A stretch of 7,130 nucleotides of DNA from an uncultured Longilinea sp. (GCA_937863945.1 CALMIB010000407.1:1-7130); one strand, 5' to 3'; shown: positions 1 to 6,430, counted from the first letter of the stretch. Translations and numbers: made by a program. Notes: generated by a model not told the origin, from the sequence alone.

Positions 1-372
1 GGGCGGCGTTGTCAAACTCGCGGATGGCGGGTTTGTGGGTGGGCTGCTGGCCGGCTGGCCCCAACCAGATGGCGTAGCTGAATCCACGTAGACGACCTGA
101 CCGAGCTGCCGGTCGGCGGCAGAGCGGGTTTCGAGCGGCGCCACCGGTGCTGCGCCGTCAAACGTGACGCGCAGGGTGTGGTCGGCGGCGGCCAGCGTCA
201 CCGCGCCGGGCTGGAAGAGCAGCACGTGCGAACCGGCCAGCAACTGCAGCGCAGTGGAATCGCCGGCGGCAGGGAGGGGGCTGCTGGATTTGGCCTGTGC
301 CGGGGTCGCGGCGGGCAGCAGCCCGGCGATGAACAGCAAGAGGATGGACACGTACAGCAGGCGGGATTTTAT
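1..372 (-). pseudogene. Exported protein of unknown function, partial, with ATA in place of start codon and a probable frameshift
   Basis: This is the third gene of the leftward operon, truncated by the window edge. Read from 372, the frame gives a clear signal peptide: Lys-Ser-Arg, then a hydrophobic core (LLYVSILLLFIAGLL), then PAATPAQA with a likely cleavage after AQA. A mostly beta-type region follows (LLAGSHVLLFQPGAVTLA). No ATG, GTG or TTG sits at the right place. The codon at the expected start is ATA, eight bases after an AAGGAG ribosome binding site (380-386 region) and overlapping the upstream TAA in the motif ATAA (369-372). Near position 80 the coding signal moves to another frame. 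From 79 to 2, the alternative frame reads SYAIWLGPAGQQPTHKPAIR and 23 of 26 codons end in G or C, against 17 of 27 in the original frame. I do not recognise the family. It may be a secreted partner of the propeller protein upstream. It could be a decayed gene or an intact gene with base-call errors. Confidence 0.55.
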
Positions 373-581
373 CGATCATTCTCCTTGGCGCTTTCAGGGT
401 GTGGGATGGAGTCATCGGGGCCGGCAGCCTGGTCTTTGAGGAAGTGCCACAATTCTTCCAGGCTGTTGAAATGCAGCACACGGCGGGTGTGCGTGTCTTC
501 GAGTGAGGCCAGCCAGACCGGCTGGCCCTGTTCGTCGCTTTGCCACACGCGCAGCAGATAGGAGTGGTAAGATTTGTTCAT
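369..581 (-). CDS. Small conserved-looking soluble protein (70 aa), function unknown
   Basis: The 70-residue product begins MNKSYHSYLLRVWQ and contains three Trp and a run of aromatic and Leu positions (HFNSLEELWHFLKDQ). It has no signal peptide or membrane segment, so it is probably cytoplasmic. From memory, small proteins with the pattern YLLRxW...W...L.D..T....F..L..L..FL are common in Chloroflexota beside secreted-protein genes, but I know of no assigned function. The chosen ATG at 579-581 has GAGG five bases upstream. An in-frame ATG at 627-629 would add 16 residues (MILPSGDPSWLPAEAA) and overlap the TGA of the propeller gene as ATGA, so a coupled 86-residue form is a real alternative. 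The stop TAA (369-371) overlaps the next gene's presumed start. Codon use matches the neighbours, and position between two exported-protein genes indicates co-transcription with them. Confidence 0.72.
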   Translation of the reverse strand: MNKSYHSYLLRVWQSDEQGQPVWLASLEDTHTRRVLHFNSLEELWHFLKDQAAGPDDSIPHPESAKENDR

Positions 582-625
582 CGCGGCCTCAGCGGGCAGC
601 CAGGAGGGGTCACCGGAGGGCAAGA

Positions 626-3112
626 TCATCGCACCACCAGGGGCAGGAACAGGCCGTTGCCGCCGGCGGACAGAGTGGTGAAGGATTGCTCGCCGCCGTA
701 GACTTGCCCGCTCGCGGTCATCAGCACGACGCGGTAGTAAACCGTTTGCCCCTCGGTGAGACCGGCAAGCGTCACCGAAACCGGCACCCAACCGGCCTCG
801 CCGATCGGATCGGGCGTGCCGGCGATCACGTTGGGGTAGGTGCCGCTGGTCAGGCTCCATTGGAAGCGGAACGAATCACCCGCGTTGAGGGTGAGTACGC
901 TACCGTTCAGGCGGGCCGAGGCGCCAGTGATCTGATCGGCGGGCAGGGTGGAGGCGCTGGCCACGTTGAGGCGCGCCAGGTGGGTCTGCGGCTCATTTTC
1001 AACGAAGTCGGGGTTGCCGCCCATGAAGAGGTGGTTGCCGTGTAGCAGCAGCGTGTAAGCCGCGTCGTACAGTTCGGGCGCCCAGGGCAGCAGGCTTCCG
1101 GTGGCCTGGGTGGTGTCGAGCGCGGCCAGGTAGGCCTGCGGTGTACCGTCGATGGTGTCGAAATAGCCGCCGGCAAACAGCACGTCTCCGCTGAGAGCCA
1201 GGGCGTAGACTTCATCGTCCAGGATCGGGTTCCAGGCGGTGGCCAGACCGGTGGATTTATCCAACCCGGCCAGGTATTCGCGCGTTTGCCCGCCGATGAC
1301 TTCAAAATCGCCGCCGGCAAAGACCGTCGCGGGGCCGACCGCCAGAGAGATGACAGCGTAATCGGCACCGGGGTTCCAGCCTGTGAGCGCGCCGGTGGTC
1401 AGATCAAACGCGGCCAGGCGGGCACGGCCGGTGCTGCTGGCCGAGGTGAAGTTGCCGCCGGCGTAGAGCGTGCTGCCATCCAGCGCCAGCGCGTTGACGT
1501 TGCCTCCGGCAACCGAGGGATTCCAGGAGGTGGCGTTATTGGTATCGACGGTGGTATCCAGCGCGGCCAGGTAGGAACGGCTGGCGCCGCCGATGGTAGT
1601 GAAATTGCCGCCGGCGTAGAGCGTGGTGCCGTTTAGTTCGATGTCCCGCACGCTCAGGTTGGCGTCGGGATTCCAACCGGTGGCCAGGCCGGTGGTGCGG
1701 TCGAGCGCGGCCAGCTTGTTGCGCGACTGGTTGCCGATATTGCCAAAATTGCCGGCGGCGTAGACCAGCGTGTCGGTTACGACCAGGTCGTAGACGGGCA
1801 GGTTGGCGTTGGGATTCCAGTCGGTGAGCGCACCTGTGGTGAGATCGATTGCGGCGATGCGGTTGCGCATCTGCATATTGATACTGGTGAACCAGCCGCC
1901 AGCCGCCACGCGGTTGCCGTCGGCCGCTACGGCCAGGATGTTGCTGTTGGGGTAAGGATCCCAGGCCTGCACCATGCCAGTGTTCAGGGTGGTATCCAGC
2001 GCGGCCAGGTATTGGAGCGCGGTGCTGTTGATCCTATCAAAGCGGCCGCCGGCGTAAAGGATGTTACCCACCAGCACCATCGAGTCAACCCAGTCGTTGG
2101 CGTTGGGGTTCCAGGCGGTGGCGTTGTTGGTATCCACGGCCGCGTCGAGCGCGGCGATGCGGTTGCGGGTTTGCCCGCCGATAGAGGTAAAGCGCCCGCC
2201 GGCATACACGGTGGTGCTATTGCAGGCCAGGGCGTTGACCTGATTGGTGGCCGAGGGGTCCCAGGCGGTCACGGCACCGCTGGTTGCGTCGACGGCGGCG
2301 ATGCTGTTGCGCGGCTGCCCGCCCACGCCAGTGAACGTACCGCCCACGTACACGCGCCCGCCGCAGGACGCCAGCGCGTAGACGATGTAAACCGTGTTGC
2401 CGCTCACAGCCGGGTTCCAGGCGGCCAGGGTGCCGGTGGCCAGGTCATAAGCAGCCAGGCGGGCGCGCGCCTGCCCGCCGGTGGAGGCAAACGCGCCGCC
2501 CACGTAGAGCGTTCCGCCGCTCACGGTCAGCGCGTACACGTGCGAGGTGGCGCCCGGGTTCCAGGCGGTGAGATTGCCGGAGGAGGCATCGATGGCGGCC
2601 AGGTTGGCGCGGGGGGTGCCGTTGATGGTGGAAAAACTGCCGCCGATATACACCGAGGTATCGTGGACCGCGATGACGTAAACGGTGGCAAACTGATTCA
2701 TGGTGAAGTTCCAATCCGGGTCCAGGCTGCCGTCGGAGAAGATGTGCGCCAGGGATTGGCGCGGCTGCCCGCCGACCTGGGTGAAATCGCCGCCGATGTA
2801 CCAGCCGCCCGAGCCGGCGGGGGCGATGGCGCGCACGGTGCCTGAGCCCACGCGCGGCATGGCCAGGTTGGCCTCACCCGTCAACAGGTCGAGGTCGGCA
2901 AACGGGCCAGTGGGCGGGCCGATGCGGGTGAAATCGCCGCCGATGTAGAGCGTCTCGTCGGCGACGGCCATGGTCTGGACGACATCATTGGGTACCCACA
3001 ACAACGGCTCGTCGATCAAACCCATCGCTGAAGCTGTTTGCGCGGGGGCGGCCAGCCAGCCCAGGGCCAGCGAAAGCGCGAGAATCAGGTGCAGGATTCG
3101 ACGGATGGACAT
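626..3112 (-). CDS. Secreted beta-propeller repeat protein (DUF5122/delta-60-like) with Fn3-like C-terminal domain
   Basis: The 828-residue product starts with a signal peptide: MSIRRILHLILALSLALGW, then AAPAQTASA, with cleavage likely near residue 29. About 14 repeats of 47-52 residues fill residues 56-716. Each runs roughly Y-A-G-G-x-F-T-x-I-G-G-Q, a basic pair, L-A-A-L-D, T-G, then A-W-N-P and a V-x-A-L-A strand. This is the pattern of DUF5122/delta-60 beta-propeller repeats. Residues 735-815 resemble a fibronectin type III or similar beta-sandwich (LNGSVLTLNAGD, then a SVTLAGLTEGQTVYYRVV segment and QSFTT). The protein ends in FLPLVVR. It should be extracellular or surface-bound, perhaps in binding or adhesion; no catalytic motif is visible. 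The start at 3112 has AAGGAG (3120-3125) seven bases upstream; an in-frame ATG at 3154 lacks an SD and would put a non-signal segment before the signal peptide. It is first in the leftward operon and its TGA (626-628) falls in an ATGA motif. The frame is intact. Confidence 0.9.
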   Translation of the reverse strand: MSIRRILHLILALSLALGWLAAPAQTASAMGLIDEPLLWVPNDVVQTMAVADETLYIGGDFTRIGPPTGPFADLDLLTGEANLAMPRVGSGTVRAIAPAGSGGWYIGGDFTQVGGQPRQSLAHIFSDGSLDPDWNFTMNQFATVYVIAVHDTSVYIGGSFSTINGTPRANLAAIDASSGNLTAWNPGATSHVYALTVSGGTLYVGGAFASTGGQARARLAAYDLATGTLAAWNPAVSGNTVYIVYALASCGGRVYVGGTFTGVGGQPRNSIAAVDATSGAVTAWDPSATNQVNALACNSTTVYAGGRFTSIGGQTRNRIAALDAAVDTNNATAWNPNANDWVDSMVLVGNILYAGGRFDRINSTALQYLAALDTTLNTGMVQAWDPYPNSNILAVAADGNRVAAGGWFTSINMQMRNRIAAIDLTTGALTDWNPNANLPVYDLVVTDTLVYAAGNFGNIGNQSRNKLAALDRTTGLATGWNPDANLSVRDIELNGTTLYAGGNFTTIGGASRSYLAALDTTVDTNNATSWNPSVAGGNVNALALDGSTLYAGGNFTSASSTGRARLAAFDLTTGALTGWNPGADYAVISLAVGPATVFAGGDFEVIGGQTREYLAGLDKSTGLATAWNPILDDEVYALALSGDVLFAGGYFDTIDGTPQAYLAALDTTQATGSLLPWAPELYDAAYTLLLHGNHLFMGGNPDFVENEPQTHLARLNVASASTLPADQITGASARLNGSVLTLNAGDSFRFQWSLTSGTYPNVIAGTPDPIGEAGWVPVSVTLAGLTEGQTVYYRVVLMTASGQVYGGEQSFTTLSAGGNGLFLPLVVR
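965..2947 (-). repeat. Tandem protein-coding repeats (about 14 units of roughly 145-155 bp)
   Basis: The propeller gene is built from degenerate in-frame tandem units, each beginning at a Y/F-x-G-G motif. Units 3-13 share the L-A-A-x-D and A-W-N/D-P landmarks. Unit 1 is divergent (IGPPTGPFADLDLL), unit 2 has WNF instead of WNP, and unit 14 loses its second half and runs into the Fn3-like domain. Units 6 and 10 both carry the segment VDTNNAT before A/S-W-N-P (around 2105-2140 and 1518-1555), which the others lack. The DNA copies are diverged enough to be old duplications under protein-level selection. Confidence 0.88.
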
Positions 3113-3119
3113 GGATTTT

Positions 3120-3125
3120 CTCCTT
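3120..3125 (-). promoter_or_regulatory. Ribosome binding site of the propeller gene
   Basis: Read on the minus strand this is AAGGAG, seven bases before ATG 3110-3112. It decides the start in favour of the signal peptide MSIRR over the ATG at 3154. Confidence 0.85.
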
Positions 3126-3158
3126 GCAAAAATGAAAACCGGAGGGGATTGCAACCAG

Positions 3159-3188
3159 TGTATAAAATTGCCGTCAGAAAACCGTCAC
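3159..3188 (-). promoter_or_regulatory. Candidate promoter for the leftward operon
   Basis: On the minus strand, GTGACG (3183-3188; four of six matches to TTGACA) is followed after 18 bases by TATACA (3159-3164; four of six matches to TATAAT). The -35 lies inside the direct repeats of the divergent regulator's putative operator, so one binding event could affect both directions. The match is modest and other placements in this AT-rich stretch are possible. Confidence 0.35.
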
Positions 3189-3200
3189 AAAAACCGCCCA
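3171..3200 (+). promoter_or_regulatory. Putative SARP-type operator: 11-bp-spaced direct repeats
   Basis: CCGTCAG (3171-3177) and CCGTCAC (3182-3188) are separated by AAAA, giving an 11-bp period. A degenerate third copy, CCGCCCA (3194-3200), follows after one extra A and ends seven bases before the TATAAT. SARP-family activators with an OmpR-like winged helix and BTAD are known to bind heptamer direct repeats of about 11 bp period ending near the -10. The gene just downstream encodes such a protein, so autoregulation is a reasonable inference. Two clear copies and one weak copy are seen. Confidence 0.5.
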
Positions 3201-3207
3201 TACCCCC

Positions 3208-3213
3208 TATAAT
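3208..3213 (+). promoter_or_regulatory. -10 box of the SARP/STAND regulator promoter
   Basis: An exact TATAAT lies 18 bases before the start codon. No good -35 is visible at the normal distance (TCACAA at 3185-3190 is poor), which fits a promoter that needs an activator bound at the repeats just upstream. Transcription would start near 3219-3221, almost at the SD GAGGGG (3220-3225), so the leader would be very short. Confidence 0.6.
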
Positions 3214-3231
3214 TAACCCGAGGGGAACGTT

Positions 3232-4887
3232 ATGCCAGCATTGCATATCACCTGTTTCGGCGATTTTGAAACCCATGTGGACGACCGCCTCATCCGCGGC
3301 TTCGACACCGACAAAACCCGCGCACTGCTGGCCTATCTGGCGGTGGAACGCGACCGCGCGCACACCCGGGCGCACCTGGCCGGGCTGCTGTGGTCGGACC
3401 AACCCGACGAAATGGCGCTGCACAACCTGCGCCAGGCGCTTTCGTACCTGCGCAAAGCGCTGGGCGAAACGCCCGGCACGGCCGTGTTTTTGCAGGTCGA
3501 GCGCGACACCATCCGCCTGAACCCGCAGGCGCAGGTGCAGGTGGACGTGCACGACTTTGAGGCCGGGCTGGCCACAGCCTATCGGCATTTTGACCAACGC
3601 GACGGGTGCGGGCGGCTGAACCCGCTGCGGCTGCGCTCGGTGCTGGAGCTGCACCGTGGTCCTTTTCTGGACCAGGTGACGCTGGAAGGCAGCCCGCTGT
3701 TCGATGAATGGGCCAGTCTACGGCGCGAGCAATTGTTGCAGCGCTGTGTGGAGGGGCTGGCCCGCCTGGCCGAATTCCACGAGCGGCGGTGCGAATACCA
3801 CCAGGCGCGTGACGTGCTGCAACGGCTGCTGCGCCTGACGCCGTGGGAAGAGAACGCGCATGCCGCATTAATGCGCCTGCTGGCGCTGGACGGGCAAACT
3901 GGCGCGGCCCAGACCCAGTACATGCTGCTGCGGCGCTACTTACGGGAAAACCTGGGGGTTGAACCTTCGGCGCAAAGCCAGGCGTTGTTTGAAAGCATCC
4001 GCGCGGGCGGTTTACCCAGCCCGCGCTTCCCCGCCGCGCGCGCCAACCTGCCGCAGGGCGGGCTGCCCTTTGTGGGGCGCGATAGCGAACTGGCCGATCT
4101 GTCTGATGAGATTATCGACCCGGAATGCCGGCTGTTGACGCTGCTGGGACCGGGCGGGGCCGGAAAAACCCGCTTGGCGTTGGAGGCTGCCCGCCAGCAG
4201 GTGGGTGCCTTCCCGGATGGGGTGTACTTCGCCCCACTGCGCGAGGCGCGCGACGCCGGGCAGATGCTGACCGCGCTGGCCGGAGCGCTGGAATTCAACT
4301 TCAGCGACCAGGGCACACCGGCTGAGCAACTGGGCGATTTTTTGCGCCGCAAGAACCTGCTGCTGGTGCTGGATAACTTCGAGCAACTGCTGGCCGACCC
4401 GCAATGCCCGGCGCTGCTGGCCGAACTGCTGGGCAAGGCGCCGGCGGTCACTTTTGTGGTGACCTCGCGCGAGCGGCTGCGTTTACGCGAGGAATGCGTC
4501 TTTGAAATCGACGGGCTGAGCCTGTCGGGGGATGGCCAGGAGGAGCCAGAGGCGCTGGCACTCTTCGCGCGGCGCGCACGGCAGGTGCAGCGCGCCTTTG
4601 CGTTGGACGGGGAGAACCGACCGGCAGCCGAACACATTTGCCGGCTGGTGGGGGGGCTGCCGCTGGCCATCGAGCTGGCCGCCGCCACGCTGTGGGGCCG
4701 CACCTGCGCCGAACTGGCCGGGTCGGTGCAGCGCGACCTGGATGAACTGGCCAGCGGAGCCGCCGACGCCGCACCGCAACATGCCAGTCTGCGGGCTGTG
4801 TTTGATGTATCCTTGCGGCTGCTGGACGATGCCGAACAGGACGCGTACACCCGCCTGGCGGTTTTCCGCGGGGGGTTTGACGGTTAA
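3232..4887 (+). CDS. SARP/STAND transcriptional regulator, N-terminal part (winged helix, BTAD, NB-ARC), ended by an in-frame TAA
   Basis: The 551-residue frame starts at ATG 3232 with GAGGGG six bases upstream. Residues 1-100 are an OmpR-type winged helix as in AfsR/DnrI-like SARPs (HITCFGDFETHV; later NLRQALSYLRKAL). Residues 106-258 are a bacterial transcriptional activator domain (HRGPFLDQV, then the LLRLTPWEENAHAALMRLLA helices and the LRENLGVEPS end). From 279 comes an NB-ARC/STAND ATPase: VGRDSEL, Walker A GPGGAGKT (306-313), Walker B LLLVLDNFEQLL (376-387), VVTSRERL (409-416) and GGLPLAIELAA (474-484). All key nucleotide-binding residues are present. The frame ends at GGFDG-TAA, inside the helical domain after NB-ARC, and the same frame carries on with the rest of the family architecture. 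It is presumably an ATP-dependent, ligand-gated activator in the cytoplasm. Intact, the gene would run 3232-6393 and encode 1053 residues. The stop could be a genuine nonsense mutation, a base error, or give a shortened TPR-less regulator. Confidence 0.88.
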   Translation: MPALHITCFGDFETHVDDRLIRGFDTDKTRALLAYLAVERDRAHTRAHLAGLLWSDQPDEMALHNLRQALSYLRKALGETPGTAVFLQVERDTIRLNPQAQVQVDVHDFEAGLATAYRHFDQRDGCGRLNPLRLRSVLELHRGPFLDQVTLEGSPLFDEWASLRREQLLQRCVEGLARLAEFHERRCEYHQARDVLQRLLRLTPWEENAHAALMRLLALDGQTGAAQTQYMLLRRYLRENLGVEPSAQSQALFESIRAGGLPSPRFPAARANLPQGGLPFVGRDSELADLSDEIIDPECRLLTLLGPGGAGKTRLALEAARQQVGAFPDGVYFAPLREARDAGQMLTALAGALEFNFSDQGTPAEQLGDFLRRKNLLLVLDNFEQLLADPQCPALLAELLGKAPAVTFVVTSRERLRLREECVFEIDGLSLSGDGQEEPEALALFARRARQVQRAFALDGENRPAAEHICRLVGGLPLAIELAAATLWGRTCAELAGSVQRDLDELASGAADAAPQHASLRAVFDVSLRLLDDAEQDAYTRLAVFRGGFDG

Positions 4888-4899
4888 GCGGCCCACGCT

Positions 4900-6393
4900 G
4901 TGGCCGCGGCTGAGACGGTGACATTGAACTCGCTGGTCGGGAAGTCGCTGCTGCGCCACGGGGCTGACGGGCGCTATGACCTGCACGAAACGCTGCGTCA
5001 GTATGCCGCTGAAAAGCTGGCCGCTGATGCTGAAATCGCCCGCGCTGTCCGCGAGACGCATGCCACCTATTACGCCCAACTGCTGATCGGACTGCGGGCC
5101 GGGTTGCGCGCCGCGGGGCAGGTGCAAGCGCTGAACCGTGTTCAATGCGAGCTGGATAACGCCCGCCTGGCCTGGGAATGGTTGATTGCGCGGCGCGACG
5201 GCCCGGCACTGGCGGCCTGCGCCGAGAGTTTGTATCAATTCTTCAACATTCGCAGCCGGTTCCTGGAGGGCGCGGGATGGTTGGGTGATGCCGCCGCCGC
5301 GCTGGAAGGGATGGAACGCGCAGAAGGTTGGTTGGCGGTATTACTTGCCAGGCAGGGGTCTTTGTTGCAACGCGCCCGGCAGCATGAAGAAGCACTGGCC
5401 GTGCTGGAACGCAGCCAGGCGTTGCTTTCCGGCATGGATGAGCCGCTGGAGATGGGCTTTTGTCTGATCGGTTTGGGCGGTGTGCACCTGCGCCGCAAGG
5501 ACTTCGAGCAGGCGCTGGCTGCCGCCCGCCAGGCGCAGGCGTTGTTCGAGCACGGCGGCAGCCCGGACGGGCTTTCGTACGCGCTGTATTTGCAGGGGCT
5601 GATTTTCGACCGCATGGGCGAGTTTGAGGTAGCCCGGCCGCTGGTAGAGCGCGCAGTCAACGCGGCACGCCAGTCGGGCAACCCGCGCCGCATGATTGCG
5701 CCCCTGAACCTGCTGGGCGACATCGCCTGCAGCCAGGGGGACTATGCGACGGCCGAGCGCAACTTCGTCGACGCACTCGAAATCAGCCGCCAGTTGGATG
5801 ACCGCTTCAACCTGGGCATCCTGGTCAACAACCTTGCCACGGCTTACCACTTGACCGGTCGCTACGAGCTGGCCGAAGGGGCTTACCGCGAGAGCCTGTT
5901 GATCTGCCGCGAGCAGGGCGACCAGGACGGCGAGGCGCTGGCCCTGAACAACCTGGGTGAGTTGGCCGTGGCACGCGGGAAATATGCGGAAGCCGAGTCG
6001 CTCTCGCTGCAGGCGCTGGCGATCGCGGAGGAACTGGGCGAGGAGTGGACCATCATCGTTTGCCTGTACAACCTGGGCGAAGCGGCCAGCGCGGCCGGGG
6101 CGCATGCCCGCGCGTTGGAACGCTACCGGCGCGGCGCGGCGCTGGCGCTGGAGGTGAGCGCGGTTGACCAGGCGGCGCGCATCGCTGTCAATGCCGCGCA
6201 TTCGCTGTGGTTGAACGGCGAGAGGGCCGCGGCAGAGGCGCTTTGGCAGGCGGCGCTGGCGCACCCGGCCATCGAACAAGCCGAACGCGAGAAGGCGCTG
6301 GGCTGGCTGGCCGAACTGGGCGGTACGCCGCCGGAGGCGGAAGACGAAGCCCTGCTGGAAGCCGCCCTGCGGCGCTGGCTAGAAGAATCTTAA
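4900..6393 (+). CDS. C-terminal part of the SARP/STAND regulator (NB-ARC winged-helix end and TPR sensor domain)
   Basis: This continues in exactly the same frame as the preceding piece, beginning right after TAA 4885-4887. The first possible initiator is GTG 4900, with no convincing SD, so independent translation is doubtful. Residues 1-45 complete the helical domain after NB-ARC (LNSLVGKSLLRHGADGRYDL, then HETLRQYAAEKL). Residues about 140-455 form roughly eight tetratricopeptide repeats, visible as LGGVHLRRKDFEQAL, LLGDIACSQGDYATAE, LATAYHLTGRYELAE, LGELAVARGKYAEAE and LGEAASAAGAHARAL. In STAND regulators such a TPR array senses a ligand or partner and releases the ATPase. GC3 and repeat spacing show no decay other than the single stop. 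Without the N-terminal part it would lack DNA-binding and ATPase domains, so it is best read as the 3' half of one interrupted gene. Confidence 0.82.
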   Translation: MAAAETVTLNSLVGKSLLRHGADGRYDLHETLRQYAAEKLAADAEIARAVRETHATYYAQLLIGLRAGLRAAGQVQALNRVQCELDNARLAWEWLIARRDGPALAACAESLYQFFNIRSRFLEGAGWLGDAAAALEGMERAEGWLAVLLARQGSLLQRARQHEEALAVLERSQALLSGMDEPLEMGFCLIGLGGVHLRRKDFEQALAAARQAQALFEHGGSPDGLSYALYLQGLIFDRMGEFEVARPLVERAVNAARQSGNPRRMIAPLNLLGDIACSQGDYATAERNFVDALEISRQLDDRFNLGILVNNLATAYHLTGRYELAEGAYRESLLICREQGDQDGEALALNNLGELAVARGKYAEAESLSLQALAIAEELGEEWTIIVCLYNLGEAASAAGAHARALERYRRGAALALEVSAVDQAARIAVNAAHSLWLNGERAAAEALWQAALAHPAIEQAEREKALGWLAELGGTPPEAEDEALLEAALRRWLEES

Positions 6394-6412
6394 CAGATCA
6401 AACACTTACCGA

Positions 6413-6430
6413 TTGTAACTATAAATACAA
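6413..6430 (+). promoter_or_regulatory. Inverted repeat and candidate promoter upstream of the HxlR gene
   Basis: TTGTA (6413-6417) and TACAA (6426-6430) form a perfect 5-bp inverted repeat around an 8-base centre. The centre contains TATAAA (6420-6425), a good -10 candidate, so a dimer bound here would cover the promoter. HxlR-family repressors are dimers that commonly bind such dyads in their own or adjacent promoters. The site lies 20 bases after the stop of the TPR gene and 49 bases before the HxlR start. No clear -35 is seen. Confidence 0.45.

Noticed and set aside
369..860. A 163-codon leftward frame covering the small protein plus upstream sequence
   Set aside because: Its first half lies out of frame inside the C-terminus of the propeller gene and reads as Arg-rich text. 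Only the part from 581 (or 629) is credible.
2012..2845. 277-codon rightward frame opposite the propeller gene
   Set aside because: Gly/Val/Ala-rich antisense shadow that follows the repeat periodicity of the real gene; no SD or domain.
965..2947. Regular repeats as a CRISPR or satellite array
   Set aside because: Units are about 150 bp, diverged, in one open frame and encode a known beta-propeller pattern.
3113..3154. Earlier ATG at 3154 for the propeller protein
   Set aside because: It would place 14 residues before an ideal signal peptide, has no SD, and the ATG at 3112 has AAGGAG at correct spacing.
3161..3166. TATAAA as an alternative rightward -10
   Set aside because: It would leave a longer leader and no usable -35; the exact TATAAT at 3208 is better placed. 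It is more likely part of the leftward promoter.
3936..4850. 304-codon leftward frame opposite the NB-ARC region
   Set aside because: Ser/Arg/Ala-rich shadow of a GC-rich gene whose plus-strand frame has all NB-ARC motifs.
4885..4887. Reassigned TAA codon (alternative genetic code)
   Set aside because: TAA also ends this gene at 6391-6393 and the small protein at 369-371, and the lesion is a one-off; a point change explains it better.
5341..6279. 312-codon leftward frame opposite the TPR region
   Set aside because: Arg/Gln/Ala/Leu-rich antisense shadow; the plus strand carries regular TPRs.
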